NCBI GenBank assembly: GCA_027021385.1
Contig: JALUUL010000003.1
Span: 1-61,058, forward strand
Source: Planctomycetota bacterium
Lineage (GTDB): Bacteria; Planctomycetota; UBA1135; GCA-002748355
DNA length: 61,058 bases
Reading direction: 5' to 3'
Part shown: positions 59,522 to 61,058 of the stretch, piece after piece
How positions within the stretch are numbered: the first letter of the stretch is position 1
How the letters are laid out: the number at the start of each line of letters is the position of its first letter
The notes under the pieces: generated by a model
What the model was told of the DNA's origin: nothing
Database searches by the model: none
What the model saw: the letters and a program-made list of their open reading frames with translations, nothing else
Made by a program: the position numbers and the translations under genes

Positions 59522-60119
59522 GGTCGAGGATGTAGGCATGGACCTCCGGCGCGCAGAATCCGGAGGTCGCCTCCCCTCGGCGAAGGGCTTCCCGTACCTC
59601 CGTGGAAGAAAGGGGAGAGGCGGTCTCTCCGAGGATGCCCCGCGCCAACAGACGACGCTCCTCGATCGAAAACCTCTCGTCGTCGAGAATCCGCTCGGGG
59701 GGGTATCCGGGGCGCGGCACGGTCAGGATGCGGGCGAGACGGAGGATGCGGTGCGGGTCCTTCCATGCGGCGAGGCGGAGGAGGGAATCGCTTCCGACCA
59801 GCCAGTACAAGGGCGTTCCCGGAGCCAGACTGCGGCGGTGCGCAGCCAGGGTGTCCACGGTGTAGGAGGGGCCTTCGCGACGGCATTCCTCGTCCGAGAC
59901 CTCGACCCCCTCGAGGCCGGCGAAGGCGAGCCGGGTCATCGCGAGACGATGCGGGGCCGGGGTCCGTCCGGCCTCCTCCTTGTGCGGGGGCCAGCCGGCG
60001 GGGATCACGAGGACCCGTGCCTGCGGATAGGCGCGCAACGCGATCTCCACGACTTCGCGGTGCGCGAGCTGGGGGGGATCGAAACTCCCCCCGTAGAGAA
60101 TGCGCGCCTTCCCGGTCAC
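59502..60119 (-). CDS. nadD: Nicotinate-nucleotide adenylyltransferase
   Basis: The 205-residue enzyme makes nicotinic acid adenine dinucleotide from ATP and nicotinate mononucleotide for NAD synthesis. The nucleotidyltransferase start is ILYGGSFDPPQLAHREVVEI. The middle has WLVGSDSLLRLAAWKDPHRI, and the end has LSSTEVREALRRG (the SSTxxR phosphate motif). The HxGH signature is altered: the first His is Gln17 (codon at 60069-60071), while the second His (residue 20) remains. Start is GTG, with GAGAGGA just upstream. It sits 67 bases after hisS. The family call is firm, but activity with the Gln is an open point. Confidence 0.9.
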   Translation of the reverse strand: MTGKARILYGGSFDPPQLAHREVVEIALRAYPQARVLVIPAGWPPHKEEAGRTPAPHRLAMTRLAFAGLEGVEVSDEECRREGPSYTVDTLAAHRRSLAPGTPLYWLVGSDSLLRLAAWKDPHRILRLARILTVPRPGYPPERILDDERFSIEERRLLARGILGETASPLSSTEVREALRRGEATSGFCAPEVHAYILDHGLYLS

Positions 60120-60186
60120 CTGGAATCCTCTCCCGCGGGAGTCGGGACCGAAGACCTCCCCAGGAAGGGGGGACGCCCGGTGCTCC

Positions 60187-61058
60187 TCATCCCTCCTCCG
60201 AGGCGTCGTGCGAGGCGAGCAAGCGCTCGAGTTCGCCTGTCAAACCTCGGTCCCGGGGGATTTCACGTTGGCTCTTGTCCTTCATGTCGCGGATGAGAAC
60301 CACCCCCTTGCGTCGTTCTTCCTCTCCGAGGATCAGGACCAGGGAGGCGCCGCGCTTGTCGGCCGCCCGCATCTGCCCCTTCATGCTCCTGCCTTCGAAA
60401 TCGAGATCGCAGGGAAGTCCGGCCTGCCGGACCTCCTCCGCGAGCCTCAGGGCCTCCCCCCGGTCCTCCTCCCCGGGAGCTGCGACGAAGAGCGGACAGG
60501 GCTTCTCCCCGAGGTGGGGGAGGTCCAGCCCCTGCTTCTTCATCGCGAGCAGGACCCCGGTGACCCCGAGGGAGAAACCGATCGAGGGGATCGAGGGGCC
60601 GCCCAGCTCCTCGACGAGGTCGTCATAGCGGCCGCCGCCGATGACCGTGTCCCTCGCCCCGATGCCCTCGACCTTCCACTCGAAGACCGTATGCGTGTAG
60701 TAGTCGAGCCCCCGAACGATGCCGGGGTCAACGAGGAAGGGGCGGGAGAGGGCCTCGAGATGGCGTTGGACCTCTTCGAAGTGTTCCCGGCTCTCCGGTC
60801 CGAGGTGCTCGAGGAAGGGCGGAAGCAAAGCGTTCCGTTCCCTACAGCCACGAACCTTGCAGTCGAGGATCCGGAAGACGTTCCGGGTGAAGCGGTTCCG
60901 GCAATCCTCGCAGTATTCGTCGAGCCGGGGACGGATCTTCTCGGTCAGGACCCGCCGGTAGCGCGCCCGATCCTCCCGGTCGCCGATCGAGTTGAGATGG
61001 ACGCGCGCGCCCTCGATCCCGAGACTTTCGAGGAGCTTCCCTCCGAGATGGACGACTT
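60187..61058 (-). CDS. hisS: Histidyl-tRNA synthetase (5' end outside window)
   Basis: The C-terminal 290 codons of a class II synthetase charging tRNA-His lie here; the gene runs off the right edge of the window. In order: LNSIGDREDRARYRRVL, FRILDCKVRGC with its insertion-domain cysteines, and the signature RGLDYYTHTVFEWKVEG. Then come IGGGRYDDLVEELGG (motif 3 region) and PSIGFSLGVTGVLLAMKK. The C-terminal anticodon-binding domain contains CPLFVAAPGEEDRGEALRLA and GASLVLILGEEERRKGVVLI. It heads a minus-strand run with nadD, the WecA-like gene and the LolA-like gene. Confidence 0.96.
   Translation of the reverse strand, partial: VVHLGGKLLESLGIEGARVHLNSIGDREDRARYRRVLTEKIRPRLDEYCEDCRNRFTRNVFRILDCKVRGCRERNALLPPFLEHLGPESREHFEEVQRHLEALSRPFLVDPGIVRGLDYYTHTVFEWKVEGIGARDTVIGGGRYDDLVEELGGPSIPSIGFSLGVTGVLLAMKKQGLDLPHLGEKPCPLFVAAPGEEDRGEALRLAEEVRQAGLPCDLDFEGRSMKGQMRAADKRGASLVLILGEEERRKGVVLIRDMKDKSQREIPRDRGLTGELERLLASHDASEEG

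Noticed and set aside
1..61058. CRISPR arrays, transposases, phage genes or restriction-modification genes.
   Set aside because: None were seen on either strand. Repeats are limited to the Gly-Asn codon repeat, the paralogous lipoproteins and the SGNH pair.

Overview
This window is a stretch of high-GC bacterial chromosome with closely packed genes on both strands. It carries about 42 protein genes, three tRNA genes and no rRNA. Several traits point to a Gram-negative-type environmental bacterium: many lipoproteins and Sec-exported proteins of unknown family, a PEP-CTERM sorted protein, sigma-54 promoters, a GspG/GspK-like pseudopilin, a DUF4388-PEGA-beta-propeller protein and a UbiE/UbiX/UbiA quinone cluster. 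Planctomycetota or a neighbouring phylum would fit best, but no marker here proves it. GTG and TTG starts and 4-base start/stop overlaps are common.

Layout. 0.2-5 kb: an anchored protein, an NhaC-type antiporter, a small coiled-coil membrane protein and asnS. 5-11 kb (minus strand): a possible sigma-54-driven operon of a PEP-CTERM lipoprotein, a second lipoprotein and a TPR protein, preceded by the 1217-residue DUF4388 protein. 11-15.2 kb: a HEAT-like exported protein, then a sulfur-transfer cluster (tRNA-Leu, ferredoxin, ThiF-type E1 enzyme, cysteine-desulfurase-like enzyme). 15.3-23.1 kb: accessory envelope genes (large lipoprotein, two small exported proteins flanking a bipartite inverted repeat, a GT-C type membrane protein, a pseudopilin-like protein).

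23.6-26.1 kb is visibly poorer in G+C. It holds a secreted protein with 14 cysteines and no mature tryptophan, a membrane-anchored regulatory-domain protein, and a MauE/DoxX-like membrane protein split by a -1 frameshift at a G-run. tRNA-Lys and tRNA-His follow. This is the best candidate for an undescribed system, perhaps for oxidative maturation of a disulfide-rich secreted protein. 27.4-34.2 kb holds an MBOAT O-acyltransferase, two paralogous SGNH-fold proteins and an exported DUF255 thioredoxin-like protein, which suggests modification of an extracellular glycan.

34-45.6 kb is mostly housekeeping: yidD-rnpA, a class III aminotransferase, homodimeric pyruvate dehydrogenase E1, a sodium/solute symporter and ruvB-spoIID-tgt. 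46-52.2 kb carries two tandem paralogous lipoproteins of about 1000 residues behind a perfect sigma-54 -24/-12 promoter. 52.3-57.7 kb has ubiE-ubiX-ubiA, holA and mutL. The minus-strand end holds hisS (cut by the window edge), nadD, a WecA/MraY-type glycosyltransferase and a LolA-like exported protein.
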